Assembly: GCF_016863175.1 (NCBI RefSeq)
Contig: NZ_BOOJ01000053.1
Coordinates: 1-64,000, forward strand
Length of the DNA: 64,000 bases
Source of the DNA: Paraplanobispora siamensis
Lineage (GTDB): Bacteria > Actinomycetota > Actinomycetes > Streptosporangiales > Streptosporangiaceae
Direction of reading: 5' to 3'
Shown: positions 62,681 through 64,000 of the stretch, piece by piece
Layout of the letters: each line of letters begins with the position of its first letter
Position numbering within the stretch: position 1 is the stretch's first letter
Translations under genes and position numbers: made by a program
The notes under the pieces: generated by a model
Told to the model about the DNA's origin: nothing
What the model saw: the letters and a program-made list of their open reading frames with translations, nothing else
Databases searched by the model: none

Positions 62681-64000
62681 ATGAGGCACGCCGTCGTGAT
62701 CGGGGCCGGCATGTCCGGCCTGCTTGCCGCCGCCGCGCTCGACCGGGTCGCCGAGCGGGTCACCGTACTGGACAGGGACGAGCTGCCCGAGGGCGACGCC
62801 CACCGCCGGGGCACCGCGCAGAGCAGGCACGCCCACGGCCTGCTGGCCCGGGGCCTGCAGGTCATGGAGGAGCTGCTGCCCGGCCTGACCGACGAGCTCA
62901 CCGCCCGCGGGGCGTTCGGCGGCGACCTGCAGGCCGACTGCCGGTGGATCAACGAGGGCCGCCGCCTGGCCCCCGCGCCGGGTGACATGCCCGGGCTCCT
63001 GGTGAGCCGCCCGCTCCTGGAGGGGCAGGTCCGGCGGCGGGTGTCGCGGCTGCCCGGGGTCGAGGTGACCGGCGGGCGCCAGGTCGCCGATCTGGTCACA
63101 GCCGGCGACCGGGTCACCGGCGTCCGGCTCGTCTCCGGCGAGACGATCACCGCCGACCTGGTCGTCGACGCCTCGGGCCGGGGCTCGCACACCCCGGCCT
63201 GGCTGGCCGGGATGGGTTTCCCGGTGCCCGAGCAGGAACGGGTCGAGATCGACCTGACCTACAGCACCCGGCTGTTCCGCAGGCTCCCCGGCCACCTGGA
63301 CGGCGACCCCGTGGTCATCATGGCCGCCACCAGGGCGGTTCCGCGCGCCGGGGTGGCGCTGGCCATGGAGGGCGACCGGTGGATCGTGACCATCGGGGGG
63401 TACGGCGAGGCGGCCCCGCTCGACTACGAGGGCTTCGTCTCCTACGCCGGGTCGCTGCCCGCGCCCGACATCCACGAGCTGGTCTCCTCGGCCGAGCCGC
63501 TCGACGAGGGGCGCCGGCACCGCACCCCGGCCAGCGTGCGGCGGCGCTACGAGCGGCTGGCGCGCTTCCCCCGCGGCCTGGCGGTGGTCGGCGACGCGGT
63601 GTGCGCCTTCAACCCGATCTACGGCCAGGGCATGAGCGTGGCCGCGGTGGAGGCGCTGCGCCTGGGCGAGTGGGCCCGGCGGGACAGGCCGGCGCGCGAG
63701 CTGTTCCGGTCGATCGCCCGGGTCGTCGACGCCCCGTGGGACATCGTGGTCAGCGGCGACCTGCGGCTGCCGGGGGTGCGCGGCCGGCGGACGCCCGGGA
63801 TCAGGCTGGTCAACGCCTATCTGGAGCGCTTCCACCGCGCCGCCGAGCACGACGCCGAGCTCGGCCGCCGCTTCCTGCGCGTGGCCAACCTCATCGATCC
63901 GCCCTCGGCCCTGGTGCGTCCCGCCTGCCTGCTGCGCGTGCTGCGGGGCGTCCTGGCACCGGCGGCGGGGCGCGGGCCGGTCAGCCTGCGTACCCCGCAA
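62681..64000 (+). CDS. FAD-dependent monooxygenase (partial, runs off window)
   Basis: An open frame of 440 codons continuing past the right edge. The N-terminal FAD motif is VVIGAGMSGLLAAAAL (5-20). TAQSRHAHGLLARGLQVMEELLPGL follows, then DASGRGSHTPAWL (about 164) and the second FAD motif VVGDAVCAFNPIYGQGMSVAA (about 305). This is the layout of class A flavoprotein monooxygenases/halogenase-like proteins (UbiH-type), often tailoring or lipid-modifying enzymes. The substrate is unknown. Start ATG 62681 has CGGAGAGG upstream. Confidence 0.85.
   Translation, partial: MRHAVVIGAGMSGLLAAAALDRVAERVTVLDRDELPEGDAHRRGTAQSRHAHGLLARGLQVMEELLPGLTDELTARGAFGGDLQADCRWINEGRRLAPAPGDMPGLLVSRPLLEGQVRRRVSRLPGVEVTGGRQVADLVTAGDRVTGVRLVSGETITADLVVDASGRGSHTPAWLAGMGFPVPEQERVEIDLTYSTRLFRRLPGHLDGDPVVIMAATRAVPRAGVALAMEGDRWIVTIGGYGEAAPLDYEGFVSYAGSLPAPDIHELVSSAEPLDEGRRHRTPASVRRRYERLARFPRGLAVVGDAVCAFNPIYGQGMSVAAVEALRLGEWARRDRPARELFRSIARVVDAPWDIVVSGDLRLPGVRGRRTPGIRLVNAYLERFHRAAEHDAELGRRFLRVANLIDPPSALVRPACLLRVLRGVLAPAAGRGPVSLRTPQ

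Overview
The window is about 70% G+C with strong third-position GC bias, GTG starts, ATGA/GTGA gene overlaps and leaderless-looking promoters. The gene set (actinobacterial NarGHJI, DosS-type kinase, Acg-type nitroreductases, ECF42/YCII pair, DUF3040, DUF4389, tricorn protease) points to a filamentous actinobacterium, plausibly of the Streptosporangiales. The genus is inference. No rRNA, tRNA or CRISPR array was seen. The only clear mobile-element traces are a Tn3-family transposase tail at the left end, a stand-alone relaxase-like domain (about 4.6-5.4 kb) and a lone tyrosine recombinase (about 44.4 kb).

Layout. 0.3-0.6 kb: Tn3 transposase remnant. 0.95-4.5 kb: two divergent regulator/enzyme pairs (MerR with an imine-reductase-like enzyme; MarR with pirin) and a nitroreductase. 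4.6-8 kb: relaxase-like gene, SRPBCC protein, DUF4389 membrane protein. 8-21.2 kb: an anaerobic/dormancy block with a DosS/DevS-type GAF-GAF kinase, two Acg-like nitroreductases, a CBS-CBS-BON protein, narGHJI and narK. Three DosR-box-like palindromes lie in its control regions, two in the gap between narG and the CBS gene and one before the second Acg gene. No DosR-type regulator gene is in the window.

21.2-30.9 kb: amidase, GGDEF diguanylate cyclase, unknown protein, stress-type SDR, OmpR/HK pair, serine beta-lactamase-fold hydrolase, CBM48-like mini-protein and a HemK/PrmC-like methyltransferase. 31.1-34.7 kb: a ClpX lacking ClpP neighbours and with an altered IGF loop, then efeU-efeO iron uptake preceded by two tandem DtxR/IdeR-like boxes. 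34.8-43.6 kb: MarR, a basic membrane-anchored protein, SGNH hydrolase, RsbW-like and STAS regulators, LysE exporter, a GAF protein that appears to have lost its ANTAR domain, a response regulator with a hybrid kinase, and an AlkZ-like DNA glycosylase.

43.7-51.8 kb: MOSC protein, tyrosine recombinase, and a peptide/nickel-type ABC importer operon divergent from a TetR gene across overlapping perfect palindromes. 51.9-56.4 kb: YCII-ECF42 sigma pair, a candidate structured RNA behind a sigma-R-like promoter, a PlsC acyltransferase and a MecA_N-type penicillin-binding protein. 56.6-64 kb: macrolide-type glycosyltransferase divergent from a TetR gene across a 30-bp palindrome, DUF3040 protein, a 39-residue Lys/Ala-rich protein, tricorn protease, and an FAD monooxygenase cut by the window end.

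The strongest system-level reading is the 8-21 kb block: oxygen/redox sensing (DosS) joined by DosR-like sites to respiratory nitrate reduction, nitrate transport and dormancy-type accessory proteins.
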